Shown here one piece after another: positions 25,169 through 35,713 of a stretch of DNA of 64,000 bases; position 1 is the first letter of the stretch; every line of letters begins with the position of its first letter. Where the stretch lies: assembly GCF_000239815.1 (NCBI RefSeq), contig NZ_CAFK01000085.1, positions 34,674-98,673 on the forward strand, in the 5' to 3' direction. The notes below the pieces were generated by a model that saw only the letters and a list, made by a program, of their open reading frames with translations, ran no database searches and was not told where the DNA came from. Both the position numbers and the translations under genes were made by a program. This stretch comes from Bradyrhizobium sp. STM 3843 (GTDB lineage: Bacteria > Pseudomonadota > Alphaproteobacteria > Rhizobiales > Xanthobacteraceae).

Positions 25169-26365
25169 TCAGCCCTTGCCGTCCTGCGCGGCCGAGACCT
25201 TCTCGGGCTTGGCGTCCTTCTTGGGTCCGGCGATGTGGACCGGATCGCCATCGGCCAGACCATCAGGCGGCGCGACGATGACGCGGTCGTCCACCGTGAG
25301 CCCGGAGCCGAGCTCGATGTTGCGGCCGAGGTCGCGCGCGATCGTCACAGTCTTGAACTTCACTTTGTCGTCCGCGCCGACGGTGGCCACGCGCAGGCCG
25401 TTCTGATCGAACATCAGCGCGCTCGCGGGAATGTAGAGCGGCACGGTGTCGCGCTGCAGGTTCAGCTTCACGCTGGCATAGCCGCCGGGCATCAGCTCGC
25501 TCTTCGCGTTGTCGAGGCCGAGCTGCATCCGCGTGGTGCCTGAGGCGACGTCGACGGCCTGGGCCGAGGCTTCCACCGTCGCCTCGAAGCTCCGCGTCGG
25601 ATATTCCGGCACGGATATCGTGGCCTTGGCGCCGATCTTCACCGCCGGCACGTAGTTCTGCGGCACGTTGACGTAGACGCGCAGCTTCTTGATATCCGAG
25701 ATCACGAACATCGGCGTCGAGCCGCCACCGGCATTAATCAGCGCGCCGACGTCGGTATCGCGCGCCGTGACGACGCCACCGAAGGGAGCTGTGATCTTCT
25801 TGTAGCCAGCCAGCACCTCCAGCCGCTCCACATTGGCCTGACCCGACTTCACCGCCGCCTTCTTGTTGTCGAGGTCGGCGGTGCGCTCGTCGATCTCCTG
25901 CATCGACACGAAGTTCGAGGCCAGCAGGGTCTTGCGCCGGTTCAATGTCGCCTCCGACAGCACGGCTGAGGCCTGCGCGCTGGTCAGGTCGGCGCGCGCC
26001 TGCAACAGCTGCTGATCGAGGTCGGGCGCCTCGATCTCGGCGATCACTTGCCCCGCCTTGACCGGCGTGCCGATGTCGGCGCTCCAGCTCTTCAGATAGC
26101 CGCTGACGCGGGCGAAGATCGGCGCGCGATAATAGGCTTCCAGCCGGCCCGGCAGATCGATCGTGTTGTTCAGCACCTTCGCATCGGGGTTGGTCACCGC
26201 CACCGTCGGGACCGCCTGGTCGTCGGTCCATTCCTTCAGCTTGGCATCGCTGTCCTCGCGGGCGCGGATGCCGGTGACCACGGCAAACACCAGGCCGGCG
26301 CCCGCCACCAGCGCGAACAGGCCGAACTTCAAGCGCGAGACCGGCTTGTGCGTTTCAGTGGACAT
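25169..26365 (-). CDS. RND efflux periplasmic adaptor (membrane fusion protein)
   Basis: A 398-residue HlyD/AcrA-type adaptor. One N-terminal membrane segment (FGLFALVAGAGLVFAVVTGI, residues 14-33) anchors it. Barrel-sandwich halves (LPGRLEAYYRAPIFARVSGYLK near 70-91 and ITAPFGGVVTARDTDVGALI near 190) flank a helical hairpin (about 110-180). The beta-barrel and membrane-proximal domains follow. The start overlaps the permease stop (11 bp), so translation is coupled. The adaptor comes after the permease, the reverse of the common order. No outer-membrane factor gene is nearby, so a TolC-like channel must be supplied from elsewhere. Confidence 0.93.
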   Translation of the reverse strand: MSTETHKPVSRLKFGLFALVAGAGLVFAVVTGIRAREDSDAKLKEWTDDQAVPTVAVTNPDAKVLNNTIDLPGRLEAYYRAPIFARVSGYLKSWSADIGTPVKAGQVIAEIEAPDLDQQLLQARADLTSAQASAVLSEATLNRRKTLLASNFVSMQEIDERTADLDNKKAAVKSGQANVERLEVLAGYKKITAPFGGVVTARDTDVGALINAGGGSTPMFVISDIKKLRVYVNVPQNYVPAVKIGAKATISVPEYPTRSFEATVEASAQAVDVASGTTRMQLGLDNAKSELMPGGYASVKLNLQRDTVPLYIPASALMFDQNGLRVATVGADDKVKFKTVTIARDLGRNIELGSGLTVDDRVIVAPPDGLADGDPVHIAGPKKDAKPEKVSAAQDGKG

Positions 26366-29300
26366 GCGCTGTCTCCAATGCGGCGGCGTCTTTGCCGGCC
26401 TGCTTCTTATGCACCAAACTGAACACGACGGGAACGAACATCAACGTCGCGAACGTCGCGAAAATCAAACCGCCGACCACGGCGCGGCCGAGCGGCGCAT
26501 TCTGCTCGCCGCCCTCGCCCAGCGCCAGCGCCATCGGTGTCATGCCGATGATCATGGCGAGCGCCGTCATCAGCACCGGGCGGAAGCGGACGAAGCCAGC
26601 CTCGATCGCGGCGGCCACGGGATCGCCGAGCTCTTCGTAGCGCTCGCGGGCGAAGCTGATCACCAGCACGCTGTTCGCGGTGGCCACGCCCATGCACATG
26701 ATGGCCCCGGTCAGCGCCGGCACCGACAGCGTGGTGTGGCTGACGAACAGCATCCAGACGATGCCGGCGAGCGCCGCCGGCAGCGCAGTGATGATCACGA
26801 ACGGATCGGACCAGGACTGGAAGTTGACGACGATCAAGAGATAGATCAGCACGACCGCGCCGAGCAGGCCGAACAGGAGCCCTGAGAAGGCGCTGTTCAT
26901 GGTCTGCACCTGGCCCAGCAGCACCACCGAGGAGCCCTTCGGCACCTCCTTGGCCGTGTCGGCGATCACGGCGCGCACGTCGTTGCTGACCGCGCCGAGG
27001 TCGCGGCCCTGCGTGGTGGCGTAGATCTGCACCATCGACTGGATGTCGTATTGCGAGACCACCGCGCTTGAGGTCGAGCGCTTGATGTCGGCGATGCCGC
27101 CCAGGATCGGCGCCGACGGCGAATTGGTCGCGGAGATCGGCAAGGTCTCTAGCTTGCTCAAGGAGTCGATCGCAAATTGCGGCGTCTGCATCACGATCGA
27201 ATAGGACACGCCGTTGTCGGGATTGAGATAATAGGTCGGCGCGACCTGCGAGGAGCCGGCGAGGTTGACCACGAGGCTGTTGGTGACGTCGCGCTCGGTC
27301 AGGCCGACATATTGCGCGCGGGTGCGGTCGACATCGATGTTGAAGGTCGGGTTGCTCGGCGATTGCTGGATGCGCGCGTCCGCAATGCCCGGGATGTGTC
27401 TGATGCGGGCGAGCAGCTTGTTGGCATAGGCGAAGTTCGCCGCGACATTGGCACCGCGCACCTGCAGGTCGATCGGCGCCGGCGCACCGAAATTGAGGAT
27501 CTGGCTGACGATGTCCGCGGGGAGGAATGCGAAGCTCATGCCGGGAAACTGCCGCGGCAGCTGCTCGCGCAGCGCCTGGACGTATTCTTCGGTCGGGCGA
27601 TGCCCCTCCTTCAGCTTGATCTGGATGTCGCCGTCCTGGGCGCCGATCACGCCGGTGTTGTTATAGGTCATGTTGATGCCGGAGATCGGCATGCCGATGT
27701 TGTCGGCGAGCGTCTCGATCTCGGATGGCGGGACGATCCTGCGGATCGCCTTCTGCACGTCTGCGAACTGGTTGGCGCTCTCCTCGATGCGGGTGCCGAC
27801 CTGGGTGCGCACATGCATCAGGATCGCGCCGGCATCGACCGACGGGAAGAAGTTGCGGCCGAGATAGGGCACCAGCAGGAACGACAGCCCGACGAAGCCG
27901 AGAAAGCCGAGCAGGAACACAGGCCGCGCCTGCATCGCCAGCGTGAGCAGCCCGCGATAGCCAGCGCGGATGCGCTCGAACCGCGCCTCGAAGCCACGCT
28001 GAAACAGTACGAGCGGATTGCGCGTCGGCGCCGGCCCATGCTCGCCATGGGCGACATGCGGCTTCAAGAGATATTTCGCCATGGTCGGCACCAAAGTGCG
28101 CGACAGGATGAACGACCACACCATCGCGAACATCACCGCTTCCGCCATCGGCACGAACAGGAAGCGGGCGACACCAGTCAGGAAGAACATCGGCACGAAC
28201 ACGATGCAGATGCAGAGCAGCGAGACGAAGGCCGGTGTCACGATCTGGTTGGCGCCGTCCATGATCGCGGGCTCGACTGCTTTGCCCTGCTCCAGATGCC
28301 AGTTGATGTTCTCGATCGTCACCGTGGCGTCGTCGACGAGGATACCGACCGCGAGCGCGAGCCCGCCGAGCGTCATGATGTTGAGCGTCTCGCCGATCGC
28401 AGCCAACATGATGATGGCGCCGAGCACCGACAGCGGGATCGAGACTGCGATGATGACGGTCGAGCGCCAGCTCCCGAGGAACAACAGGATCATCACGCTG
28501 GTCAGCAGCGCGGCGATCACGCCCTCGAAGGCAACGCCCGAGATGGCGGAGCGTACGAACACCGACTGGTCGCCGATGAAGCCGATCCGCAAGGCGTCGG
28601 GCAATTGATCGCGAACGTCGATCACCTTCTGCTTGATGCCGGAGATGATGTCGAGCGTCGAGGTGGCGCCGGCCTTCAGCACCATCATCAGCACCGAGCG
28701 GTTGCCGTTCACATGCACGATGTTGGTCTGCGGCGGGTTGCCGTCGCGGACGCTGGCGACGTCGCGGATATAAACCATGGCCCCATTCGCGGCCTTGATC
28801 GGCAGGTTGCCGAGATCCTCCAGCTTCAAAGGCGAGTTGTTGAGCTGGATGTTGTACTCGAACTCGCCGATCTTCTGGGTGCCGACCGGGGTGATCAGGT
28901 TTTGCGCGGCGAGCGCATTGGCGACGTCCTGGCCCGACAGGCCGCGGGCCTGCAGCGCGGTCGGATCGAGGTCGATCTGCACCTGGCGCTGCTTGCCGCC
29001 GAATGGATACGGAATCGCCGCACCGGGAACCGTGACCAGCGGCGTGCGCAGCTGGTTGATGCCGATATCGGCGAGGTTCTGCTCGGTCAGGCCTTCGCCG
29101 GACAGCGCCACCTGGATGATCGGCACAGTGGAGGCGCTGTAGTTTAAGATCAAAGGCGGCGTCGCGCCCGGCGGCATCTGCTTCAGCAGCGTCTGCGAGA
29201 TCGCGGTGACCTGGGCGTTCGCGGTGCGGATATCGACGCCCGGCTGGAAGAAGATCTTGATGATGCCGAAGCCGTTATAGGAATTGGCGACGATATGCTC

Positions 29301-29537
29301 GATGTCGTTGACGGTCGTGGTCAGCGCGCGCTGGAATGGGGTGGTGATGCGGCCGGACATCTGGTCCGGCGGCAGGCCGGTGTACTGCCAGACCACGCCG
29401 ATTACGGGAATGCGAATGTCCGGAAAGATGTCGGTCGGGGTGCGCAGCGCCGCCAGCGGCCCGACGATCAGGAGAAGGAGCGCGAGCACGACAAAGGTGT
29501 ACGGCCGGCTCAGGGCGATGCGGACCAGTGCGATCAT
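26355..29537 (-). CDS. RND-family inner-membrane efflux permease (HAE1-like)
   Basis: A 1060-residue proton-driven transporter with the RND layout: TM1 (about 12-32), a large periplasmic loop, TM2-6, a second loop and TM8-12. TM4 carries GILVDDATVTIEN with the proton-relay Asp pair at about 402-403. At the TM10 position where AcrB has Lys940, the sequence reads GVATANSVLVISF, with Ala in place of Lys. Loop motifs GLPPDQM and PFGGKQRQVQIDLDP are typical of this subgroup. The substrate is unknown. GGAAAAGC precedes the start. A terminator separates it from the MCP gene upstream. Confidence 0.93.
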   Translation of the reverse strand: MIALVRIALSRPYTFVVLALLLLIVGPLAALRTPTDIFPDIRIPVIGVVWQYTGLPPDQMSGRITTPFQRALTTTVNDIEHIVANSYNGFGIIKIFFQPGVDIRTANAQVTAISQTLLKQMPPGATPPLILNYSASTVPIIQVALSGEGLTEQNLADIGINQLRTPLVTVPGAAIPYPFGGKQRQVQIDLDPTALQARGLSGQDVANALAAQNLITPVGTQKIGEFEYNIQLNNSPLKLEDLGNLPIKAANGAMVYIRDVASVRDGNPPQTNIVHVNGNRSVLMMVLKAGATSTLDIISGIKQKVIDVRDQLPDALRIGFIGDQSVFVRSAISGVAFEGVIAALLTSVMILLFLGSWRSTVIIAVSIPLSVLGAIIMLAAIGETLNIMTLGGLALAVGILVDDATVTIENINWHLEQGKAVEPAIMDGANQIVTPAFVSLLCICIVFVPMFFLTGVARFLFVPMAEAVMFAMVWSFILSRTLVPTMAKYLLKPHVAHGEHGPAPTRNPLVLFQRGFEARFERIRAGYRGLLTLAMQARPVFLLGFLGFVGLSFLLVPYLGRNFFPSVDAGAILMHVRTQVGTRIEESANQFADVQKAIRRIVPPSEIETLADNIGMPISGINMTYNNTGVIGAQDGDIQIKLKEGHRPTEEYVQALREQLPRQFPGMSFAFLPADIVSQILNFGAPAPIDLQVRGANVAANFAYANKLLARIRHIPGIADARIQQSPSNPTFNIDVDRTRAQYVGLTERDVTNSLVVNLAGSSQVAPTYYLNPDNGVSYSIVMQTPQFAIDSLSKLETLPISATNSPSAPILGGIADIKRSTSSAVVSQYDIQSMVQIYATTQGRDLGAVSNDVRAVIADTAKEVPKGSSVVLLGQVQTMNSAFSGLLFGLLGAVVLIYLLIVVNFQSWSDPFVIITALPAALAGIVWMLFVSHTTLSVPALTGAIMCMGVATANSVLVISFARERYEELGDPVAAAIEAGFVRFRPVLMTALAMIIGMTPMALALGEGGEQNAPLGRAVVGGLIFATFATLMFVPVVFSLVHKKQAGKDAAALETAHVH

Positions 29538-29622
29538 CGATCAAGCTTTTCCGGGCCACACCTGCGCGGACCCCATTTGGAAGCATTCGCATTGATCTAG
29601 CGCAACTGCAGCAAAATAGAAA

Positions 29623-29647
29623 AGAGGGCAGCGGAATGCTCCCCTCT
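29623..29647 (-). terminator. Rho-independent terminator after the PAS-MCP gene
   Basis: Read on the minus strand: AGAGGGGAGC-ATTCC-GCTGCCCTCT (one mismatch in 10 bp) followed by TTTTCTATTTT. It lies 125 bp after the PAS-MCP stop and before the RND permease start. Confidence 0.85.
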
Positions 29648-29772
29648 CACTTCTGCATGACCGGCGCCCGCGAAGGCCTGCAATAAGCTCCGGCCTGCCT
29701 GCGCGAAGGGCAGCCATGCCGAAACGCCGTCACCGGAAGCCAGAAGCTCGCGGGGCGACCGCCGATGCGGCC

Positions 29773-31458
29773 TTAGGCGGCGCGCACCGAATGCAGGAAT
29801 TTGTCCACTTCCAGCTTGAGACGGTTGCTCTCGTCGGACAGGGATTTGGCGGCGCTCAGCACCTGCACCGAGGCCGAGCCCGTTTCGGTGGCGCCGTGCT
29901 GGACGTCGGCGATGTTGGAGGAGACCTCCTGGGTGCCGATCGCCGCCTGCTGGACGCTGCGGGAAATCTCCTGGGTGGCCGCGCCCTGCTGCTCCACCGC
30001 GGCCGCAATCGCGGACGAGATTTCCGACAGCCGCTCGATGGTGATGCTGATCGCCTGGATGGCGCTGACCGATTCCTGCGTTGCGGCCTGGATGCTCGAA
30101 ATCTGCTGGCCGATCTCGCCGGTCGCCTTCGCCGTCTGCTCCGCGAGCGCCTTGACCTCGGAGGCCACCACGGCGAAGCCGCGTCCGGCTTCGCCGGCAC
30201 GCGCCGCCTCGATCGTGGCATTCAGCGCCAAGAGGTTGGTCTGGCCGGCGATGGTGTTGATCAACTCGACGACATCGCCGATGCGGGTCGCAGCCTTCGA
30301 CAACTCGCCGACGCGATCGTTGGTGGCGCGGGCCTGATGAACTGCCTCGCCTGCCATCTTGGCGGATTCCTGCACGCGCCGGCCGATCTCCTGGATCGAG
30401 GACGCCATCTCCTCGCTGGCGGAGGCCACCGACTGGACATTGGTGGACGCCTCCTCGGAGGCCGACGCGACCACGCTCGCCAGCTCCTGCCCGCGGTCGG
30501 CGGTCGACGACAGCGTCGTGGCCGATGCTTCCAGTTCGGTCGAGGCCGAGGAAACGGTCTCGACGATCTCGCCGACCGCGCCTTCGAACGTGTCGGCCAG
30601 CCTGGTCATTTCAGTGCGGCGCTGCACAGCAGCGCGGTGCTCGGAGGCCTTCAGCTCCTCCTTGCTGAAGCGGACGATGGTCTGCACACTCTGCAGATTG
30701 CGCAGCACCTCGCCGATTTCGTCGTCGCGTTCGATCCTGACGCGAGTATCGAGCTTGCCCTGCACGATGTTGCCCATCGTCTCGTTGACATGCTGCAGTG
30801 GCGCACCGATCGCCTGGAGCAGTTGCACCACCAGCAAACCGGCGAAGGCGGCGCCGAACAGTGCCAGCGTCGGTACCACGGCGCCCGGCAGACCCAACAG
30901 AGCGCTGCCCGCGATCGCGAGCATCAGCGCCGTCTGCACGGCAAGCAGCGTCAGAAGACGCGCGTTGAGCGTTCGCGTGAACATCTCGAAAACATCGAAG
31001 ATCGAGCGGCGACGGATCACGCCGGCCGCGATCTTGTAGTTGTGCGAACGCTTCTCGCGGATCGCCGCGTAGACCTGTTCGGCCTCGGCGCGCTGGTCGG
31101 CGGGCAGCTTGGTACGAACCGAAGTGTAGCCCGTCACCTGCCCGTTCTGCCGGATCGGCGAGGCCGTCGCCAGCACCCAATAGAAGTCGCCGTTCTTGCG
31201 CCGGTTCTTCACCGCGCCGACCCAGGGCTTGCCGGTCTTGAGCGTGCTCCAGAGATTTTCGAACGCCTCCGGCGGCATGTCCGGATGGCGGATGATGTTA
31301 TGCGGCTGGCCCATCAGTTCCGCCGGCGCAAAGCCGGCGGCCGCGATGAAGTCGTCGTTGAAGAACGTGAGCTTTCCCTTGGTATCCGTCTGTGAGACGA
31401 TGAGGGTCTCGTCCGTGACGGGATATTCGACGGTGGTGACGGGAAAATTTTTGCGCAT
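29773..31458 (-). CDS. PAS-domain methyl-accepting chemotaxis protein (Aer-like)
   Basis: A 561-residue chemoreceptor. It starts with a PAS domain ([21 protein letters not shown] to [14 protein letters not shown], about residues 15-110), with [27 protein letters not shown] typical of Aer-type redox sensors. Two adjacent hydrophobic segments (about 170-215) form a membrane hairpin. A HAMP-like region and the signalling domain follow, with the hairpin tip [44 protein letters not shown] at about 390-435. Like Aer, it has no periplasmic ligand domain, so it probably senses energy or redox state from the cytosol. ATG 31458 follows GAGG. It belongs to a tandem of three receptors with nearly identical signalling tips. 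Confidence 0.93.
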   Translation of the reverse strand: MRKNFPVTTVEYPVTDETLIVSQTDTKGKLTFFNDDFIAAAGFAPAELMGQPHNIIRHPDMPPEAFENLWSTLKTGKPWVGAVKNRRKNGDFYWVLATASPIRQNGQVTGYTSVRTKLPADQRAEAEQVYAAIREKRSHNYKIAAGVIRRRSIFDVFEMFTRTLNARLLTLLAVQTALMLAIAGSALLGLPGAVVPTLALFGAAFAGLLVVQLLQAIGAPLQHVNETMGNIVQGKLDTRVRIERDDEIGEVLRNLQSVQTIVRFSKEELKASEHRAAVQRRTEMTRLADTFEGAVGEIVETVSSASTELEASATTLSSTADRGQELASVVASASEEASTNVQSVASASEEMASSIQEIGRRVQESAKMAGEAVHQARATNDRVGELSKAATRIGDVVELINTIAGQTNLLALNATIEAARAGEAGRGFAVVASEVKALAEQTAKATGEIGQQISSIQAATQESVSAIQAISITIERLSEISSAIAAAVEQQGAATQEISRSVQQAAIGTQEVSSNIADVQHGATETGSASVQVLSAAKSLSDESNRLKLEVDKFLHSVRAA

Positions 31459-31680
31459 TCTGAGGACCTCGAAGATAGTCACGGCCGGCAACAGCACAAA
31501 TGCGTGCACCGCCAGGACCGCGAATCATGTGCCGTCTTTTGCGGCGGCGAGCGGCTAAGAATTGAACAGGCTGGCTAGTATCGCGTTAAATTGCCGCGCC
31601 GGGAAATCACGGATCGATCAGATGCCGCATGCTGACGCAGCCGCAACTACAACTCATGTTCAAATACAAATCTAAATGCA

Positions 31681-31711
31681 AAGGGAGCCGCGGCTGCCGC
31701 CGGGCTCCCTT
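31681..31711 (-). terminator. Rho-independent terminator after the second MCP gene
   Basis: On the minus strand AAGGGAGCC and GGCTCCCTT pair perfectly around a 13-nt loop, followed by TTGCATTTAG. It lies 42 bp after the MCP stop. Confidence 0.8.
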
Positions 31712-31752
31712 GAAACCGTTGGATCGCGGTCCGTTGTCGGACTGACGCCGTT

Positions 31753-33444
31753 CTAAGCCGCGCGCACCGAGGTCAGGAATTTGCTGACCTCCTGGCGGAG
31801 ACGGGTGCTGTCGCCGGACAGGGTCTGGGCGGCCGACAGCACCTGCGACGATGCTGATCCGGTCTCGGTCGCGCCGCGCTGCACGTCGGTGATGTTGGAG
31901 GAGACGTCCTGGGTGCCGCGGGCAGCCTGCTGCACGTTGCGCGAAATTTCCTGGGTGGCAGCGCCCTGCTCTTCGACGGCGGCGGCGATGGTCGAGGCGA
32001 TCTCCGACAGCTTCTCGATCGTCGAGGAGATATCCCGGATCGCATTGACGGACTCATGCGTGGCCGCCTGGATGCCGGAGATCTGCTGTCCGATCTCGCC
32101 GGTCGCCTTCGCGGTCTGCTCGGCGAGCGCCTTCACTTCGGTGGCGACGACGGCGAAGCCGCGGCCGGCTTCGCCGGCACGCGCCGCTTCGATCGTGGCG
32201 TTTAGCGCCAACAGGTTGGTTTGGCCTGCGATGGTGTTGATGAGCTCGACGACATCGCCGATCCGCGTCGCCGCCCGCGACAGCTCGCTGACGCGATCGG
32301 TGGTGCTGCGCGCCTGGCCCACGGCCTCGCTCGCCATCCGCGCCGATTCCTGCACCTGGCGGCTGATCTCGTTGACCGAGGAGGCCATCTCCTCGGTCGC
32401 AGTCGCAACCGACTGGACATTGGCGGACGCCTCTTCGGAAGCCGCAGCCACGGTGGTGGCGAGCTGCTGCGAGCGATTGGCCGTCGAGGTCAACTTGCCG
32501 GCGGAAGCTTCGAGCTGCGTCGACGCGGCAGAGACGGTGCTGACGATCTCGCCGATCATCGCCTCGAATTCGCGCGTGATGCCGTCGACGCGCCGGCCGC
32601 GTTCGATCTTGGCTTCCGCGTCGCGCGCCGCCGCCTCGTCCGCGGCCTTCTTGGCAATCAACGCGTCCTTGAAGATCTGCAGCGCATCCGCCATCGCGCC
32701 CATTTCGGTCTTCTCGCCGCGATGCGGCACTTCGGCCGCAAGATCACCCTGGCCCAGCGCCTGCATCGGCGTCACGATCGACGCGATCCCCTTCGAGACG
32801 TCCTGCACCATATAGAGGCCGACCGCGATGCCTGCGACTGCCGCAATGCCGATGATCACGACCAGCAGCATGAAGGAAGACGAATAGGTGTCCGCAGCAT
32901 CGGTGGAAGCCTTGTCCGCCCCCGTATTGTTGACGTCGATATCCTTCTTCAAGATCTCGTCGGCCTGCAGCCCGATCTTGTTGACCGTCTGCTGGTTCAG
33001 CTCATGCGCCTCGTGCGCGATCTTCCCGGCCTCCTTGCGCGACAGCGCCATGACCTGCTCGGTGCCTTTGAGGTAGTCGCCCCAGAGCCGGGCCCATTCG
33101 GTATACATGGACCGCTCCTCCGCCGTCGTGATCATCGGCTCGTAGCTCTGCCGGGATTTGGCGATCATCTCGTTGACGGTCGCGGCGGTCTTTTCCTGCG
33201 CGACCTTTTCGTCCAGCGTCTCGGCGAGCATGTGCTCGCGGATTACGTTGCGGTAGGTGATGGCATTGGCGCGCAGCTCGCCGAGCACGCGCACGCTCGG
33301 CAACCAATTGGTCGTGATGTCGACCGTATTGGCATTCATCGACCGCATGTTCTTCAGGGCGAGCAGGCCCACGCCGGTCATGACAACGAGCAGGAACGCC
33401 ACGACCGTGATGATCTTGGCGCGGATCGACATGGAGGCGAGCAT
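31753..33444 (-). CDS. Methyl-accepting chemotaxis protein with periplasmic four-helix sensor
   Basis: A 563-residue transmembrane receptor. TM1 is at about 10-30 ([20 protein letters not shown]), a four-helix-bundle periplasmic domain covers about 31-185, and TM2 lies at about 190-212 ([21 protein letters not shown]). HAMP follows, then the signalling domain with [20 protein letters not shown] at its tip. It has no visible CheR-tethering pentapeptide at the end (KFLTSVRAA). It is a close paralogue of the next receptor: the N-termini share [13 protein letters not shown] and [13 protein letters not shown] chose ATG 33444 because both paralogues have GAAGAGAT shortly before this ATG. Confidence 0.93.
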   Translation of the reverse strand: MLASMSIRAKIITVVAFLLVVMTGVGLLALKNMRSMNANTVDITTNWLPSVRVLGELRANAITYRNVIREHMLAETLDEKVAQEKTAATVNEMIAKSRQSYEPMITTAEERSMYTEWARLWGDYLKGTEQVMALSRKEAGKIAHEAHELNQQTVNKIGLQADEILKKDIDVNNTGADKASTDAADTYSSSFMLLVVIIGIAAVAGIAVGLYMVQDVSKGIASIVTPMQALGQGDLAAEVPHRGEKTEMGAMADALQIFKDALIAKKAADEAAARDAEAKIERGRRVDGITREFEAMIGEIVSTVSAASTQLEASAGKLTSTANRSQQLATTVAAASEEASANVQSVATATEEMASSVNEISRQVQESARMASEAVGQARSTTDRVSELSRAATRIGDVVELINTIAGQTNLLALNATIEAARAGEAGRGFAVVATEVKALAEQTAKATGEIGQQISGIQAATHESVNAIRDISSTIEKLSEIASTIAAAVEEQGAATQEISRNVQQAARGTQDVSSNITDVQRGATETGSASSQVLSAAQTLSGDSTRLRQEVSKFLTSVRAA

Positions 33445-33569
33445 GGGGCAAATCTCTTCGGCTTGCGGCGTTGCAACGGCGCGCCGCAACTGTGCGGACG
33501 GCGCGCGGGACAGAATCTTCCGTCCCGATCAGACCGCACTGCACGCTTAACCCGAGTTAACTTGTCGCA

Positions 33570-33586
33570 CCGTACAACTACGGAAT
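33570..33586 (-). promoter_or_regulatory. Conserved dyad upstream of the second MCP gene
   Basis: On the coding strand TTCCGTAG-TTG-TACGG, followed by T-GCGA, starts about 140 bp before the ATG. The same block occurs upstream of the third MCP gene at nearly the same distance (dyad 126 and 123 bp from the two start codons). A TTAA-N6-TTAA element is also near (33547-33560). Confidence 0.55.
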
Positions 33587-33636
33587 ACCCGCAGAGATTG
33601 TGTTTGATCGGTACAAACTCAGTGCCGCATAAAACT

Positions 33637-33670
33637 CGAGGGAGCTGTGGCGTCGAGCCAAGCTCCCTCG
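33637..33670 (-). terminator. Rho-independent terminator after the third MCP gene
   Basis: CGAGGGAGCT pairs perfectly with AGCTCCCTCG around a 14-nt loop. On the minus strand it is followed by AGTTTTATG. It lies 37 bp after the MCP stop. Confidence 0.85.
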
Positions 33671-33706
33671 CGTGCGAGACAGAAATTTGGTGACAAATCC
33701 GCCGTG

Positions 33707-35398
33707 TTAGGCGGCGCGAACCGAACCCAAGAACTTGCCGACCTCGACCCGCAGCCGCTGGCTTTCGACCGACAAGGCTTGCGCGGCCGAGAACACCTGG
33801 CTCGACGCCGAGCCGGTCTCGGCGGCGCCACGCTCGACGTCGCTGATGTTGGACGACACCTGTTGCGTGCCCTGCGCGGCCTGCTGAACGTTGCGCGAGA
33901 TTTCCTGGGTTGCCGCGCCCTGCTCCTCGACAGCAGCGGCGATCGTGGACGAGATCTCCGAGAGCTTCTCGATCGTGGACGAGATGTCCCGGATCGCGTT
34001 CACGGATTCCTGGGTCGCGGCCTGAATGCCGGAGATCTGCTGGCCGATCTCTCCGGTGGCCTTCGCGGTCTGCTCGGCCAACGCTTTCACCTCGGATGCC
34101 ACGACGGCAAAGCCGCGGCCGGCATCGCCGGCGCGCGCCGCCTCGATGGTGGCGTTGAGCGCCAACAGATTGGTCTGGCCTGCGATGGTGTTGATCAGCT
34201 CGACGACATCGCCGATGCGGGTCGCCGCCTTCGACAGCTCGCTGACCCGGCCCGTGGTGGTCCGGGCCTGCCCGACCGCCTCGCCGGCCATGCGCGCGGA
34301 CTCCTGCACCTGGCGGCTGATCTCGGTGACCGAGGACGCCATCTGTTCGGTGGCCGACGCCACCGACTGCACATTCGTCGTGGCCTCCTCCGACGCCGCG
34401 GAGACCGCGGTGGCCAGCTGCTTCGATCGCTCCGCAGTTGAAGTCAGCGTTCCGGCTGAGCTCTCGAGCTGGGAGGACGCCGACGACACCGTATTGACGA
34501 TCTCGCTGATCATCGCTTCGAAGTTGCGGGTGATGTCGTCGACCCGGCGGCCACGCGCGATCTTGTCTTCGGCGTCACGCGCTGCGGCTGCGTCGGCGGC
34601 CTTCTTCGCGATCAGCGCTTCCTTGAACAGCTGCAAGGCATCGGCCATCGTGCCGATCTCGGTCTTCTCGCCGCGGTGGGGCACCTCCGCCGACAGATCG
34701 CCGTCGCTGAGCGACTGCATCGGGCTCACGATCGAGGCAATGCCGGCGGACACGTCCCGCACCAGGTAGACGCTGAGCGCGATGCCGACGATCAGGGTCA
34801 TGACCAGGATGACCGCAACCCACGTCAGGGTCGACGTATAATTGTCAGCCGAATCCTTGTAGGCCTTGTCGGCGCCCTTGTTGTTCAGCTCGATGTCTCG
34901 CTTGAGGATGACATCGGCGTCGGTGAGCAGGCGGTTGACCTTCTTGCTGTTGAGCTCGCTCGCCTCGTGCGGGACCTGGCCGGACTCCTTGCGCGACAGC
35001 GCCAGCACCTCTTGCACGCCCTGCTTATAGTCCTCCCAGATCCGCGACCAGTCATTGAACAGCGCGCGCTCTTCCGGCGAGGTGATCAACGGCTGATAGG
35101 CCTGGATGGTCCGGGCGATCTCCTCGAAATTCGCGTTCAGCGCCTTCTCGACCTTGAGCTTGTCCTCCAGCTGCTCGGCCAGGAGATGAGCGCGCACAAT
35201 ATTGCGGTTCATGACCACGCCCTGCTGCAGCTCGCCAAGGACGCGCACGCTCGGCAGCCAGCTGGTCGCGATGTCGACCGTGGCCGCGTTGATCGCGCGC
35301 ATATTGTTCACGGCAAACAGTCCAGTGCCGGTAACCGCAAGCAGCAGGAAGGCGACGACCGTGACGATCTTCGCGCGGATCGAATATTGGGCAAACAT
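33707..35398 (-). CDS. Methyl-accepting chemotaxis protein, paralogue of the previous one
   Basis: A 563-residue receptor, the same length and layout as its neighbour: TM1 (about 9-30), periplasmic four-helix domain, TM2 ([22 protein letters not shown], about 189-210), HAMP and signalling domain with the same [20 protein letters not shown] tip. The cytoplasmic part is nearly identical to the neighbour while the periplasmic part has diverged, so the pair probably arose by tandem duplication followed by change in ligand range. The C-terminus is [23 protein letters not shown] precedes the ATG. Confidence 0.93.
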   Translation of the reverse strand: MFAQYSIRAKIVTVVAFLLLAVTGTGLFAVNNMRAINAATVDIATSWLPSVRVLGELQQGVVMNRNIVRAHLLAEQLEDKLKVEKALNANFEEIARTIQAYQPLITSPEERALFNDWSRIWEDYKQGVQEVLALSRKESGQVPHEASELNSKKVNRLLTDADVILKRDIELNNKGADKAYKDSADNYTSTLTWVAVILVMTLIVGIALSVYLVRDVSAGIASIVSPMQSLSDGDLSAEVPHRGEKTEIGTMADALQLFKEALIAKKAADAAAARDAEDKIARGRRVDDITRNFEAMISEIVNTVSSASSQLESSAGTLTSTAERSKQLATAVSAASEEATTNVQSVASATEQMASSVTEISRQVQESARMAGEAVGQARTTTGRVSELSKAATRIGDVVELINTIAGQTNLLALNATIEAARAGDAGRGFAVVASEVKALAEQTAKATGEIGQQISGIQAATQESVNAIRDISSTIEKLSEISSTIAAAVEEQGAATQEISRNVQQAAQGTQQVSSNISDVERGAAETGSASSQVFSAAQALSVESQRLRVEVGKFLGSVRAA

Positions 35399-35713
35399 GG
35401 CGATATCTCTTCACTTTCAAGCTGGGTGCGCAGGCAGCAGCCGTCGGTGGCCGACACGTCCGACCCGACGGTTCAAGACGTTTCCGACCACAAGAATTGA
35501 AACGTGAATCAAGAATCGCCCCGTAGTCCTACGGAAAGCCAAAACAATTTAAATCGAATTAAGCGGACCGGAGGCCGTTAATCTTTCTCCGCCACGAGCG
35601 CCGTCTTTCCGGGGCGGCCCGTCAGGGCTCAACCCGGAATCTCCAGTTTCTCAGATCCGCGAGACCCGCGCTGACATTTCGCGTCGAAATCGGCCGCCCG
35701 CAGGCCCGAAGGG
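35399..35713. promoter_or_regulatory. Upstream region of the third MCP gene with a conserved dyad
   Basis: No gene. On the minus strand TTCCGTAG-GAC-TACGG-G-GCGA (dyad 35521-35534) repeats the block found before the second MCP gene. TTAA-N6-TTAA lies at 35549-35562. The part nearest otnK (35620-35713) is GC-rich with short inverted repeats and no clear T-tract. Confidence 0.55.
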
